A stretch of DNA of 64,000 nt from positions 1-64,000 of the forward strand of contig NZ_LWHQ01000064.1 in assembly GCF_001653715.1 (NCBI RefSeq), given 5' to 3'. This DNA is from Methylobacterium platani (GTDB lineage: Bacteria > Pseudomonadota > Alphaproteobacteria > Rhizobiales > Beijerinckiaceae). Shown here one piece after another: positions 9,101 through 17,425 of this stretch. A program made the position numbers and the translations under genes. How positions within the stretch are numbered: the stretch's first letter is position 1; every line of letters begins with the position of its first letter. The notes under the pieces were generated by a model. That model searched no databases, was not told the DNA's origin, and saw nothing but the letters and a program-made list of their open reading frames with translations.

Positions 9101-10303
9101 TCAGGGAGCGGACAGCGTGACGCCGGCCTCCGCCATCGCGGCGATCTCGGGGGCGGACAGGCCGGCCTCCTCGAGCACCGCGCGGCTGTCCGCGCCGAGG
9201 CGCGGCGCCGGGCGGCCGATCGCGGGCGGCGTCGCCGAGAACCGGCCGGGGATGCCCGGCATGGTCAGCCGGCCCTCGCTCGGATGGTCGATCGCGACGA
9301 AGAAGCCCTTGGCGGCGAGGTGCGGGTCGTCGATCAGCGACGCGAGGGTGGCGAGGCGCGAGACCGGGATGTCGGCGCGCTCGAGCAGCGCCACGCTCTC
9401 CTCGGTGGAAAAGCCCGCCAGGATCTCCGCCACCAGGCCGTAGATCGCGTCGATGTGGCGGGTGCGCTCGCTGATCGTGCGGAAGCGGGGATCGTCCCGC
9501 CACACCTCCGGCCGGCCGACCGCCGCGAAGAAGCGCTGCCACTGGCCGTCGTTGTAGATCAGCGCGCAGACGTAGCCGTCGCGGGTGGCGTAGGGGCGCC
9601 GGTCCTTCGACAGGAGCCGGGCGTAGCCCGGAGGTGCGATCGGCGGATCGAACAGGCGCCCGCCCATGTGGTCGGCGAGGACGAAGCTCGCCATCGTCTC
9701 GAACATCGGGATGTCGAGGCGCTGGCCCTCGCCGGTGCGCTCGCGGTGCCAGAGCGCGGCGGTGATCGCGCCGACGCCGTAGAGACCGACCACCCGGTCG
9801 ACGAGCGCCAGCGGCACGTAGCGCGGGGCGGTCGCGCCGGCCTGCACGGCGAGGCTCGGCAGGGCGCTCGCGCCCTGGATCAGGTCGTCGTAGGCCGGGC
9901 GCCCGGCATGCGGACCGTCCTGGCCGAAGCCGAACAGCCCGGCATAGACGATGTCGGGCCGCACCGCCGAGAGGTCGGCGTAGCCGAGGCCGAGCCGCTC
10001 CATCACCTTGGGGCGCATGTTGTAGACGAGGAGATCCGCCGTCGTGGCGAGGCGCAGGAGCGCGTCGCGGCCGGCCTCCTGCTTCAGGTCGAGGACGAGG
10101 CTGCGCTTGCCCCGGTTCACCTGAAGGAAGATCGCCCCCATGCCGGGATTGCGGAACGGCCCGAGGCCGCGCACCGGGTCGCCGCCCGGCGGCTCGACCT
10201 TGATCACGTCCGCGCCCATGTCGGCGAGGAGCTGCGTGGCGTAGGGCCCCATCAGGGTATTGGTGAGGTCGAGGACCCGGAGACCTGCGAGCGCGCCGGC
10301 CAT
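9101..10303 (-). CDS. CaiB/BaiF (class III) CoA-transferase
   Basis: About 400 residues. The conserved start MAGALAGLRVLDLTNTLMGP is at the ATG 10303; the frame runs open further upstream to 10408, but that extension has no family similarity and overlaps the TRAP binding-protein gene. Motifs include ADMGADVIKVEPPGGDPVRG, VNRGKRSLVLDLKQEAGRDA and YNMRPKVMERLGLGYADL. It probably activates the acid imported by the TRAP system, taking CoA from a pathway intermediate. It is a second paralogue of the 4148 gene, in an independent operon. Confidence 0.9.
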   Translation of the reverse strand: MAGALAGLRVLDLTNTLMGPYATQLLADMGADVIKVEPPGGDPVRGLGPFRNPGMGAIFLQVNRGKRSLVLDLKQEAGRDALLRLATTADLLVYNMRPKVMERLGLGYADLSAVRPDIVYAGLFGFGQDGPHAGRPAYDDLIQGASALPSLAVQAGATAPRYVPLALVDRVVGLYGVGAITAALWHRERTGEGQRLDIPMFETMASFVLADHMGGRLFDPPIAPPGYARLLSKDRRPYATRDGYVCALIYNDGQWQRFFAAVGRPEVWRDDPRFRTISERTRHIDAIYGLVAEILAGFSTEESVALLERADIPVSRLATLASLIDDPHLAAKGFFVAIDHPSEGRLTMPGIPGRFSATPPAIGRPAPRLGADSRAVLEEAGLSAPEIAAMAEAGVTLSAP

Positions 10304-10340
10304 GGCGGTCACCGCGCGGGAGACGAGAACGGGCGGCGCA

Positions 10341-11405
10341 TCAGTGCAGCGCCTTCTCGAACGCATCGAGCACCGCCGTGCCGGGCTTGCCGCGGCCGTC
10401 GAGATCACGCGCCCACACCTTGCCGATCCCGGCCATCTCCTTGGCGACCATGGCCCTGTCGGCCTCGCCGAGCGCGATCTCCGACACGCCCTTGGCCTTC
10501 AGGCGCTCCTGGTCGGCGTGCTCCTGCTCCTGCGAGATCCGGCAGCCGCGCTCGGTCGCCTCCTTGCCGATGCTGCGCAGGATCGCCTGCACGTCGGGGG
10601 CGAGCGTGCGCCACTTCCGCTCGCTGATCGCGTACATCACGATGAAGCTGCCGAAATTGGCGCCGAGCGAGGCCGACTTCGTCAGGTCCTGCAGGTCGTA
10701 GGAGTAGATCGACGAGTAGGGAAACAGCATCCCGTCGATCGTGCCGCGCGACAGCGCCTGGTAGACGTCCGGCGTCGCGATCTGGATCGGCACGGCGCCG
10801 AGCGCCTGCACGGCGAGCTCCTTCGCCTTGCCGGAGGTGCGGATCTTCAGGCCCTTGACGTCGGCGATCGACTTCAGGTTCGGGCCGCGCAGGAAGACCT
10901 GGTAGGGCGGCAGCACCAGGGTGAACAGCAGCCGGACGTTGTTCGGCGCCAGCTCGCGCTGGGCGACGATGCCGCCCTCGGCGGCGATCTGATAGAACGC
11001 CTTGGTGCCCTCGCACGAGGTCGCGAAGCCGAGCGGCAGTTCGGCGACGCCGGAGAGCGGCAGCTTGTCGGTGGTGAACGAGGGCGCCACGTAGGCGATG
11101 TCGGCGACGCCGTTGCCGACGAGGGTCAGCATGTCCTTGGCCTTGCCGAGCTGCTCGGCCGGGTAATACTCGAACTTGACCGCGCCCTGCGTGCGCTCGG
11201 TGACCTGCTGCATGAACCACTTCGTCACCTTGTCGGCGATGTAGTGGCCGGCCGGGAAGCTGTCGGCGAGCCGCAGGGTCACCGGGGCCGCCTGCGCGCC
11301 GCCCGCTCCCGGTCCGCCCGCCCCCAGGGCGAGGGCCAGCGCCGGGAGCGCCACGCATCGCGCCACGATGCGGCTCAGCGTCGATCTCGGCTTCAATCTC
11401 GACAT
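10341..11405 (-). CDS. TRAP transporter periplasmic substrate-binding protein (DctP family)
   Basis: A 354-residue secreted solute receptor. The N-terminal signal peptide (basic start SRLKPRSTLSR, then hydrophobic ALPALALALGAGG, cleavage near AQA-APVTL) leads into a DctP-type mature domain. The domain has LADSFPAGHYIADKV, FEYYPAEQLGKAKDML and the specificity region LKIRTSGKAKELAVQALGAV, which carries the arginine that normally clamps a carboxylate. It supplies the DctQM permease encoded at the far end of the same operon, with the CoA-pathway enzymes in between. A single carboxylate ligand is implied. Confidence 0.94.
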   Translation of the reverse strand: MSRLKPRSTLSRIVARCVALPALALALGAGGPGAGGAQAAPVTLRLADSFPAGHYIADKVTKWFMQQVTERTQGAVKFEYYPAEQLGKAKDMLTLVGNGVADIAYVAPSFTTDKLPLSGVAELPLGFATSCEGTKAFYQIAAEGGIVAQRELAPNNVRLLFTLVLPPYQVFLRGPNLKSIADVKGLKIRTSGKAKELAVQALGAVPIQIATPDVYQALSRGTIDGMLFPYSSIYSYDLQDLTKSASLGANFGSFIVMYAISERKWRTLAPDVQAILRSIGKEATERGCRISQEQEHADQERLKAKGVSEIALGEADRAMVAKEMAGIGKVWARDLDGRGKPGTAVLDAFEKALH

Positions 11406-11454
11406 GGGCGCCCTCCCTCAAGAGCCGTCTTTCTTGGTTCGCGTCGTTCCGCCC

Positions 11455-12201
11455 CTACGGCGCGGCCGGCGGGTCCGCTGCGGTCTCGATGGCCTTGCAG
11501 GCCGCCTGGACCTGCGCCGCCCGCTCCTCGATCCGCCCCTCCATCCGGTGGCGGGGGCCGGCGAGCGTCACCGCGAAGGCGGCGCCGTGCACGACGACCG
11601 GCACCGCGACCGCGATCACGTCCGGGTAGCTCTCGCCGTCGTTGAGGAACCAGCCGCGGTCGAGCGCGCGCGCGATGTCGGCGAGGTAGTCGGCGGCGGT
11701 GAGGATGGTCCGGTCGGTCAGGCGCTCGTAGCGGAAGCCGGCCGCCAGGGCCTCGCGCTCGGGAAGCGGCAGCCGCGAGACCAGCGCCTTGCCCATCGAA
11801 TTGACCTGCGCCGGCCGGGTCTCGCCGATCCGGGCCGAGTAGCGGATGCGGTGGGGCGATTCGAGCACCTCGAGATAGACCACCCGGTCGCGGCTGAGGC
11901 TCGCGAGCACGATCGTCTCGCCGGTCTCGTCGCGAAGGGCTTCGAGCGCCCGCAGCAGGTCGGTCCCGACCGGATCGTGCCGGGCGATCTCCTGGGCCAG
12001 CGCCAGCATCCGCCGCGTCGGGTAGAGGCTGCGCCGGGCGCCCGTCGTGTAGAGGAAGCCGCGCTGCTCGAAGGTGCGGATCAGGTTGAAGCAGGTCGAG
12101 GGCGCCATCTCGAGCCGCCGCGCCAGCTCGGCCGGCGCCAGCGGTCCCTGCGCCTCGGCGAAGCGCACATACAGGTCGAGAACCTGCTCGGCAGCCTTCA
12201 A
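11455..12201 (-). CDS. IclR-family transcriptional regulator
   Basis: A 248-residue regulator. The N-terminal winged HTH (about residues 5-60: LAPAELARRLEMAPSTCFNL) is followed by an IclR effector domain (RIGETRPAQVNSMGKALVS, DGESYPDVIAVAVPV). The only in-frame initiator near the conserved start is a TTG at 12201, so the start is the least certain part. It lies 49 nt upstream of the TRAP operon on the same strand and is probably its autoregulated controller. The palindrome at 12205-12238 immediately upstream is a candidate operator. Confidence 0.9.
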   Translation of the reverse strand: MKAAEQVLDLYVRFAEAQGPLAPAELARRLEMAPSTCFNLIRTFEQRGFLYTTGARRSLYPTRRMLALAQEIARHDPVGTDLLRALEALRDETGETIVLASLSRDRVVYLEVLESPHRIRYSARIGETRPAQVNSMGKALVSRLPLPEREALAAGFRYERLTDRTILTAADYLADIARALDRGWFLNDGESYPDVIAVAVPVVVHGAAFAVTLAGPRHRMEGRIEERAAQVQAACKAIETAADPPAAP

Positions 12202-12204
12202 GGT

Positions 12205-12238
12205 TTCATTCCCACGACGTTTTCTTCGTGTGGGTGAA
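12205..12238. promoter_or_regulatory. Candidate IclR operator palindrome
   Basis: An imperfect inverted repeat just upstream of the iclR-type start: TTCATTCCCACGA, a 7-8 nt centre (CGTTTTC), then TTCGTGTGGGTGAA. It is locally AT-rich in a GC-rich region, and its length and symmetry suit IclR dimers. The assignment is positional. Confidence 0.45.
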
Positions 12239-12407
12239 GGCTAGGGGCTAACGGGCTGGGGTGTCAATCGGGCGGGACGGGACGATTTTCGCCGTCCGCC
12301 GCGGTCGCCCTCGGTTCTGTTGCCTGCTAGCGTGCTCGAAACGGAGATTCGCAAACGGGTCTGCGAGACAGAAACGCGAGGGCGAAGCCTTCGCAAGGGA
12401 GGACGCG

Positions 12408-12803
12408 ATGGCCGAGAGCGAGCAGTTCGAGAAGGGACTCGAGGTCCGCCGGGCGGTGCTGGGCGCCGACTACGTCGACGGCAGCCTCGCCAGGGCCGAC
12501 GACTTCATGATGGCGTTCCAGCGCATCACCACGGAATGGTGCTGGGGCTACGCCTGGACCCGCGACGGGCTCGACCGCAAGACGCGCTCGATGCTCAACC
12601 TCGCCATGCTGACCGCCCTGTCGAAGCCGGCCGAGCTCAAGCTGCACGTCAAGGGCGCGCTCGCCAACGGCGTGAGCGTCGACGAAATCAAGGAGATCCT
12701 GCTCCACGCCACGGTCTATTGCGGCATCCCGGCCGGCCTCGACGCCTTCAAGGCCGCGCACGAGGTGCTGAAGGCCGAGGGCGCGGTGCCCGACAAGGCG
12801 TGA
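12408..12803 (+). CDS. Carboxymuconolactone decarboxylase-family protein
   Basis: A 131-residue AhpD/PcaC-fold protein. The conserved core is WCWGYAWTRDGLDRKTRSML, then LTALSKPAELKLHVKGALANG and ATVYCGIPAGLDAFKAA, which match the PcaC (4-carboxymuconolactone decarboxylase) subgroup rather than the CxxC peroxidase type. An open frame begins at 12261, but AGGGAGG at 12396-12402 and the ATG at 12408 define the start. It heads a plus-strand group with a beta-hydroxyacid dehydrogenase and a lactonase. A ring-cleavage or lactone pathway is plausible but the real reaction is open. Confidence 0.88.
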   Translation: MAESEQFEKGLEVRRAVLGADYVDGSLARADDFMMAFQRITTEWCWGYAWTRDGLDRKTRSMLNLAMLTALSKPAELKLHVKGALANGVSVDEIKEILLHATVYCGIPAGLDAFKAAHEVLKAEGAVPDKA

Positions 12804-12849
12804 GGCGCGCCCGCCCGAGCCCGGGGGACGACAGGATCAGGACCGACCG

Positions 12850-13749
12850 ATGACCATCGACCGCGCTTCCGCCCGCATCGCGTTCCTCGGCCTCGGCAAG
12901 ATGGGGCTGCCGATGGCGAGCCGGCTCGCCGCGGCGGGCTGGACGGTGACCGGGTTCGATCCCGCCCCGGCGGCGTGCGCCGCCTTCGCGGCGTCCGGCG
13001 GCACGGTCGCGTCCTCGGGCCGGCAGGCGGCGGAGGGGGCGGACGTCGTCGTCACGATGCTGCCGGACGGCGGCGCGGTGCGCGCCGCCCTCACCGGGCC
13101 CGACGGCGTCGCCGGGGTGCTCGCGCCCGGTGCGACCGTGATCGACATGAGCTCGTCGGCGCCGGTCGGCACCCGCGCGCTCGCCGAGGAACTCGCCGGC
13201 GCGAGGATCCGGCTCATCGACGCCCCGGTCTCCGGCGGCGTGAAGCGCGCCGTCGACGGCACGCTCGCCATCATGGTGGGCGGCGGCGCGGCGGCCTCGG
13301 TGCGCCCGCTCCTCGAAAGCCTCGGCACGTCGATCTTCGAGACCGGGCCGATCGGCTCCGGCCACGCCATGAAGGCCTTGAACAACTACGTCTCCGCCGC
13401 CGGCCTCACCGCCGCCTGCGAGGCCCTGCGCATCGGCGCCGGCTTCGGCCTCGATCCCGCGCTGATGACCGACGTCCTGAACGCCTCGACCGGCCGCAAC
13501 AACTCGACCGAGGTGAAGCTGAAGCCGTTCGTGATCCCGCAGACCTACGCATCGGGATTCTCGATGGCGCTGATGGCCAAGGACCTGCGCACCGCCGACG
13601 AGCTCGCCCGCCACGAGGGCGTGCCGGCGCCGCTGTCGCGGGCGGTCGCCGCCCTGTGGCAGGACGCCCTGGCGGCGCTCGGCGAGGGGGCGGACCACAC
13701 CGCGATCGATGCGTTTCTCGCCCCCCGTCCCGGTCCGGACGGCGCCTGA
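12850..13749 (+). CDS. NAD(P)-dependent beta-hydroxyacid dehydrogenase (HIBADH family)
   Basis: A 299-residue 3-hydroxyisobutyrate-dehydrogenase-like oxidoreductase. The Rossmann motif GLGKMGLPMASRLAAAG is at about residues 15-31, the substrate motif DAPVSGGVKRAVDGTL lies mid-protein, and the catalytic lysine sits in GSGHAMKALNNYVSA. The family includes tartronate-semialdehyde reductase and L-threonate dehydrogenase as well as HIBADH, so the substrate is unresolved. The gene ends 11 bp before the MBL lactonase start, with its own GAGGAGG site, so the two are probably one transcript. Confidence 0.9.
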   Translation: MTIDRASARIAFLGLGKMGLPMASRLAAAGWTVTGFDPAPAACAAFAASGGTVASSGRQAAEGADVVVTMLPDGGAVRAALTGPDGVAGVLAPGATVIDMSSSAPVGTRALAEELAGARIRLIDAPVSGGVKRAVDGTLAIMVGGGAAASVRPLLESLGTSIFETGPIGSGHAMKALNNYVSAAGLTAACEALRIGAGFGLDPALMTDVLNASTGRNNSTEVKLKPFVIPQTYASGFSMALMAKDLRTADELARHEGVPAPLSRAVAALWQDALAALGEGADHTAIDAFLAPRPGPDGA

Positions 13750-13760
13750 GGAGGCCGGGA

Positions 13761-14570
13761 ATGGCGCCCTACGAGATCCTCGCGCTGCGCTACGCCACCC
13801 ACGACCGTCCGGCCTCCGAAAACCTGCTCTACCCGCCGGAGCCCGGCGACGACCCGCACGACGCGCCGATGCCGATCGACTACTTCGTCTGGGTGATCCG
13901 CAACGACGCCCGCACGATCGTCGTCGATACCGGCTTCGACCGGCCCGCCGCCGAGGCCTACGGCCGGACCCTGCTGCGCCACCCCCTGGACGGCCTGCGC
14001 GACCTCGGCGTCGACCCGGCGGCGATCCGCGACGTGATCGTCACGCATCTCCACTACGACCATGCCGGCAACCTCGCGGGCTTCCCGAACGCGACCTTCC
14101 ATCTCCAGGAGGCCGAGATGGCCTACGCGACCGGGCGCTGCATGTGCCATGCGCGGTTGCGGCGCGCCTTCTCGGTCGAGGACGTCTGCGCCATGGTGCG
14201 GCGCGTCTACGAGGGGCGGGTCGCCTTCGTCGACGGGACGGGCGAGATCGCCCCGGGCGTCACCGTCCACGCCGTGCCGGGGCACACGCGCGGGCTGCAA
14301 TGCGTGCGGGTCGAGACAGCCCGCGGCCCGGTGGTGCTCGCCTCCGACGCGGCGCATTTCTACGCGAACATCGCCCGGCAGAACCCCTTCCCGATCGTGG
14401 TCGACGTCGCCGCCATGATGGAGAGCTGGCGCACGCTCGAACGGCTCGCCGGCGATCCCGAGCGGATCGTTCCCGGGCACGACCCCCTCGTCATGGCCCG
14501 CTACCCGCGCCACCCCTCGGCGTCGGTCGAGGCCGCGCTCCTCCATCTCCCGCCCCGCGCCCCGGCCTGA
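13761..14570 (+). CDS. MBL-fold metallo-hydrolase, N-acyl-homoserine-lactonase-like
   Basis: 269 residues with the di-zinc motif THLHYDHAGN (HxHxDH), an upstream VVDTGFDRP strand, the later metal ligands in VPGHTRGLQ and ASDAAHFYAN, and a C-terminal GHDPLV. This arrangement fits the AttM/AiiA-like lactonase branch of the metallo-beta-lactamase superfamily. The larger open frame beginning at 12975 is out-of-frame overlap with the dehydrogenase. The ATG at 13761 has GAGGAGG just upstream. Its placement with a decarboxylase and a hydroxyacid dehydrogenase suggests it opens a pathway lactone rather than a quorum signal. Confidence 0.87.
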   Translation: MAPYEILALRYATHDRPASENLLYPPEPGDDPHDAPMPIDYFVWVIRNDARTIVVDTGFDRPAAEAYGRTLLRHPLDGLRDLGVDPAAIRDVIVTHLHYDHAGNLAGFPNATFHLQEAEMAYATGRCMCHARLRRAFSVEDVCAMVRRVYEGRVAFVDGTGEIAPGVTVHAVPGHTRGLQCVRVETARGPVVLASDAAHFYANIARQNPFPIVVDVAAMMESWRTLERLAGDPERIVPGHDPLVMARYPRHPSASVEAALLHLPPRAPA

Positions 14571-14706
14571 CGCGCGCCCGGCCATGCTCGCGACCGGCCT
14601 TCTCCAACCGGCCGGCGCGCTCCACCTAACCGCCGGCGGCGTCCCGAGGCCCTGACAGGACCCCGATCCGCCGCCTCGACACGCCTTTTTTCCGGAGAGC
14701 GACCCC

Positions 14707-15585
14707 ATGACCGATTCAGCCGAGTACGTGCCCCCCAAGGTCTGGACCTGGGACAAGGCGAGCGGCGGCCGGTTCGCCAGCATCAACCGCCCGGTCGCGG
14801 GGGCGACCCACGACAAGCCGCTGCCGGTCGGCCGCCATCCGCTCCAGCTCTACTCCCTCGGCACGCCGAACGGGCAGAAGGTCACGATCCTGCTGGAGGA
14901 GCTGCTGGCGCTCGGCCATGCCGGCGCCGAGTACGATGCCTGGCTCATCCGCATCGGCGACGGCGACCAGTTCGGCTCGGGCTTCGTCGCCGCCAACCCG
15001 AACTCGAAGATCCCGGCCCTCGTCGACCGCAGCGGCGCGACCCCGGTCCGGGTGTTCGAATCGGGCGCGATCCTGACCTACCTCGCCGAGAAGTTCGGCG
15101 CCTTCCTGCCGACCGAGCCGGCCGCGCGGGCCGAGGCCCTGTCCTGGCTGTTCTGGCAGATGGGCTCGGCGCCGTTCGTCGGCGGCGGCTTCGGCCATTT
15201 CTACGCCTACGCGCCGACGAAGTTCGAGTACCCGATCAACCGCTACGCCATGGAGGCGAAGCGCCAGCTCGACGTGCTCGACCGGCGGCTCGCCGAGACC
15301 GAGTTCGTGGCCGGCGACGCCTACACCATCGCCGACATGGCGATCTTTCCCTGGTACGGCGGCCTGGCGAAGGGCTGGCTCTACGAGGCGGCCGAGTTCC
15401 TCGCGGTGCACGAGTACCGCAACGTCCAGCGCTGGGCCGACCAGCTCCTCGCCCGCCCGGCGGTGCAGCGCGGCCGCAAGGTCAACCGCCTCACCGGCGA
15501 CCCCGCCGACCAGCTCCACGAGCGCCACGACGCGGGCGACTTCGACACGAAGACGCAGGACAAGGTCGGCGGGACGGCAGGGTAG
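14707..15585 (+). CDS. yghU: Glutathione-dependent disulfide-bond oxidoreductase, YghU-type GST
   Basis: A 292-residue glutathione-transferase-fold protein of the YghU/Nu class. It shows YVPPKVWTWDKASGGRFASI near the N-terminus, the thioredoxin-like GTPNGQKVTILLEELLALG, the glutathione-binding NPNSKIPALVD, ESGAILTYLAEKFGAF, and an all-helical C-terminal domain with AGDAYTIADMAIFPWYGG. Length and N-terminal extension match E. coli YghU. The ATG at 14707 follows a CCGGAGAG site. It is followed by a strong hairpin (15596-15623) shared with the convergent peptidase gene. Confidence 0.92.
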   Translation: MTDSAEYVPPKVWTWDKASGGRFASINRPVAGATHDKPLPVGRHPLQLYSLGTPNGQKVTILLEELLALGHAGAEYDAWLIRIGDGDQFGSGFVAANPNSKIPALVDRSGATPVRVFESGAILTYLAEKFGAFLPTEPAARAEALSWLFWQMGSAPFVGGGFGHFYAYAPTKFEYPINRYAMEAKRQLDVLDRRLAETEFVAGDAYTIADMAIFPWYGGLAKGWLYEAAEFLAVHEYRNVQRWADQLLARPAVQRGRKVNRLTGDPADQLHERHDAGDFDTKTQDKVGGTAG

Positions 15586-15595
15586 GGGTAGCGCC

Positions 15596-15623
15596 GGCCG
15601 CAGGCCTTCCCGGGCCTGCGGCC
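15596..15623. terminator. Bidirectional hairpin between convergent genes
   Basis: A perfect 11-bp stem, GGCCGCAGGCC (15596-15606) and GGCCTGCGGCC (15613-15623), with a 6-nt loop, lies exactly between the ends of the GST (+) and M14 peptidase (-) genes. No T-tract follows, as is common in GC-rich alphaproteobacteria. It is probably a shared transcription stop. Confidence 0.65.
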
Positions 15624-15636
15624 TTGCCCCCCGCGC

Positions 15637-17352
15637 TCACGCCACCGGCAGCGCGAGCCCCTGGAATGCGTCGTAGGCGGCGATCACCGTGCGCGCCTGG
15701 GCCCGGATGCCCGCCGCGAGGGCCTCGCCCGCGATGGTCTCGTCCGGGTACTCGGTGATCAGCGTGAGGGGCACGCGGTGGCGCGCGTCCTCGGCGATCA
15801 GGCACGGGATGCCGTGGATCATCCGCAGCGCCGGCAGGGGTCCGTGCCGGGCGCTGAGCGCGAGCTGGGCTTCCGTCAGGGCCATGAGCCCGGCATCCTC
15901 CGCCAGCTCGGCCGTGACGGCCGTCGCCAGCGCCTCCGCGGCCTCGCCCCAGCCGCGCCAGTGGCGCAGGATCAGGAAGAAGCCGCGCGGCAGCGACCAG
16001 GTCTCGAAGCCGGAGGGGAGGTAGCCCGAGAACGGGCGGGTCCATTCGTGCGCCGGGTAGCCGTGCAGGTTCAGGTGGAGGAGCGCGCCGCTCGACCGCT
16101 CCACCTCGTGCCGCAGCGCGGTCTCGTAGAAGGGCGGGGCAATCCGGTATTCCAGGTCGTCGCCGAGCGCGGTGTAGCGCGCCGCATGGTGCATGTGGCG
16201 CGGGTTCCCCGCCGCGAGGCGGCGCTGGAGCGCCGCGCCGTCCGGGTTCTCGAGCGGCGAGACCGTGACATGCGCGCCGTCGCGGGCCGCCAGGATCCGG
16301 GCGGCGGCCAGGGCGCCGGCGGGGCCGGTCACCTCGTTCGGATGCTGGCCGGAGCCGATCGTCACCGCGCGGTCGGTCCCGGCGAGGTAGCGGCCGAGCA
16401 CCGGGCGGCCCGCGCGCGTCGTCGCGGCGAGGGCTGCGCCGCCGAGGGCCGCGAGGGCGGCCGGCAGGTCCTCGGCGGCCAGGATGCCGGCGCCGGCCGC
16501 CGGCAGCGGATCGCCGGGGCCGTGGAGCGGACGGGTCTCGACCGTGACGGCGACGGCGCCGTCGCGGATCGCGATCTCCGGCACGATCTGGCCCGGGCGC
16601 AGGTGCCGGTCGCCCGGCGGGCGGCCGGTGCGGTGCTGGAAATGCTCGAGGAGCGAGAAGTACAGGTCCTCGTGCAGCGCCTCGGCGAGGCTGACCGCCT
16701 CCTCGCCGCAGGGCAGCGCCCGGTCGCGGGCCGGGATCCCGATCCGGACCGACAGTTCCTCGAAGAACGGCTCGGTGTCGCCCCAGGGGTGGTCGGCCAC
16801 CGCCGCCATCGCCTGCGCGAAGGCGGCCTCGACGTCGGTCTCGAGGCGCGCGCCCGTCTCCCCGTCGCCGAGCCAGCCCGTGGGCGAGAGCAGCACCCGG
16901 CCGAAGGCGTCGGCGTGGCGCCGGTTCGGTGCCGGAACGCGCAGGTCCCGGATCCCGCCGGTCCCGTCGGTCAGCCGGACCTCGTAGGCCGGCAGGCCGG
17001 TCTCCTGCGGCTCCTGGGCTGTGAAGCGGAGCGGGACCGCGCCGACGAGGGCCGCGAGCGGATAGGCCTCGGTGAGGAAGCGCTGGGGGGCGGCCGCCGG
17101 GTGCACCGGATAGGCGACCGCGATCTCGATGATTCCGGCGAGGTCGATCTCCTCCAGGAAGGCGTGCAGCAGCGGCTTGTAGGCGCTGCGCAGCCGCGCC
17201 GCGACGCCCCGGGCGGCCAGCGCGCGCTCGGCCGCGCGCCGGCTCTCCGCGTCCTCGAACAGCCAGGCCTCGACCGTCGCGCCCGACGGCCAGGGCCGGG
17301 CGAGGAGCGCGTCGAGGCTGCGCGGCAGGGTCGTGTCGAGAAGGAGGGTCAT
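15637..17352 (-). CDS. M14-family zinc carboxypeptidase-like protein
   Basis: 571 residues. The C-terminal half carries a metallocarboxypeptidase core: the HxxE zinc motif in GSGQHPNEVTG (His337, Glu340) and the third ligand region in HLNLHGYPAHEW (around His430). The N-terminal 300 residues are not a recognisable protease domain and may be a binding or inhibitory domain. There is no signal peptide, so it is probably cytoplasmic. This long form is unlike the short digestive-type enzymes. A peptide, amidated metabolite or cell-wall fragment could be the substrate. Confidence 0.75.
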   Translation of the reverse strand: MTLLLDTTLPRSLDALLARPWPSGATVEAWLFEDAESRRAAERALAARGVAARLRSAYKPLLHAFLEEIDLAGIIEIAVAYPVHPAAAPQRFLTEAYPLAALVGAVPLRFTAQEPQETGLPAYEVRLTDGTGGIRDLRVPAPNRRHADAFGRVLLSPTGWLGDGETGARLETDVEAAFAQAMAAVADHPWGDTEPFFEELSVRIGIPARDRALPCGEEAVSLAEALHEDLYFSLLEHFQHRTGRPPGDRHLRPGQIVPEIAIRDGAVAVTVETRPLHGPGDPLPAAGAGILAAEDLPAALAALGGAALAATTRAGRPVLGRYLAGTDRAVTIGSGQHPNEVTGPAGALAAARILAARDGAHVTVSPLENPDGAALQRRLAAGNPRHMHHAARYTALGDDLEYRIAPPFYETALRHEVERSSGALLHLNLHGYPAHEWTRPFSGYLPSGFETWSLPRGFFLILRHWRGWGEAAEALATAVTAELAEDAGLMALTEAQLALSARHGPLPALRMIHGIPCLIAEDARHRVPLTLITEYPDETIAGEALAAGIRAQARTVIAAYDAFQGLALPVA

Positions 17353-17425
17353 GAGAGGAGGATCATGCAGGAGGGGAGCGTCGCTCGCGATGCTTAAGCC
17401 GGGGCGGCCGCCCTGTCGCGGCCGC

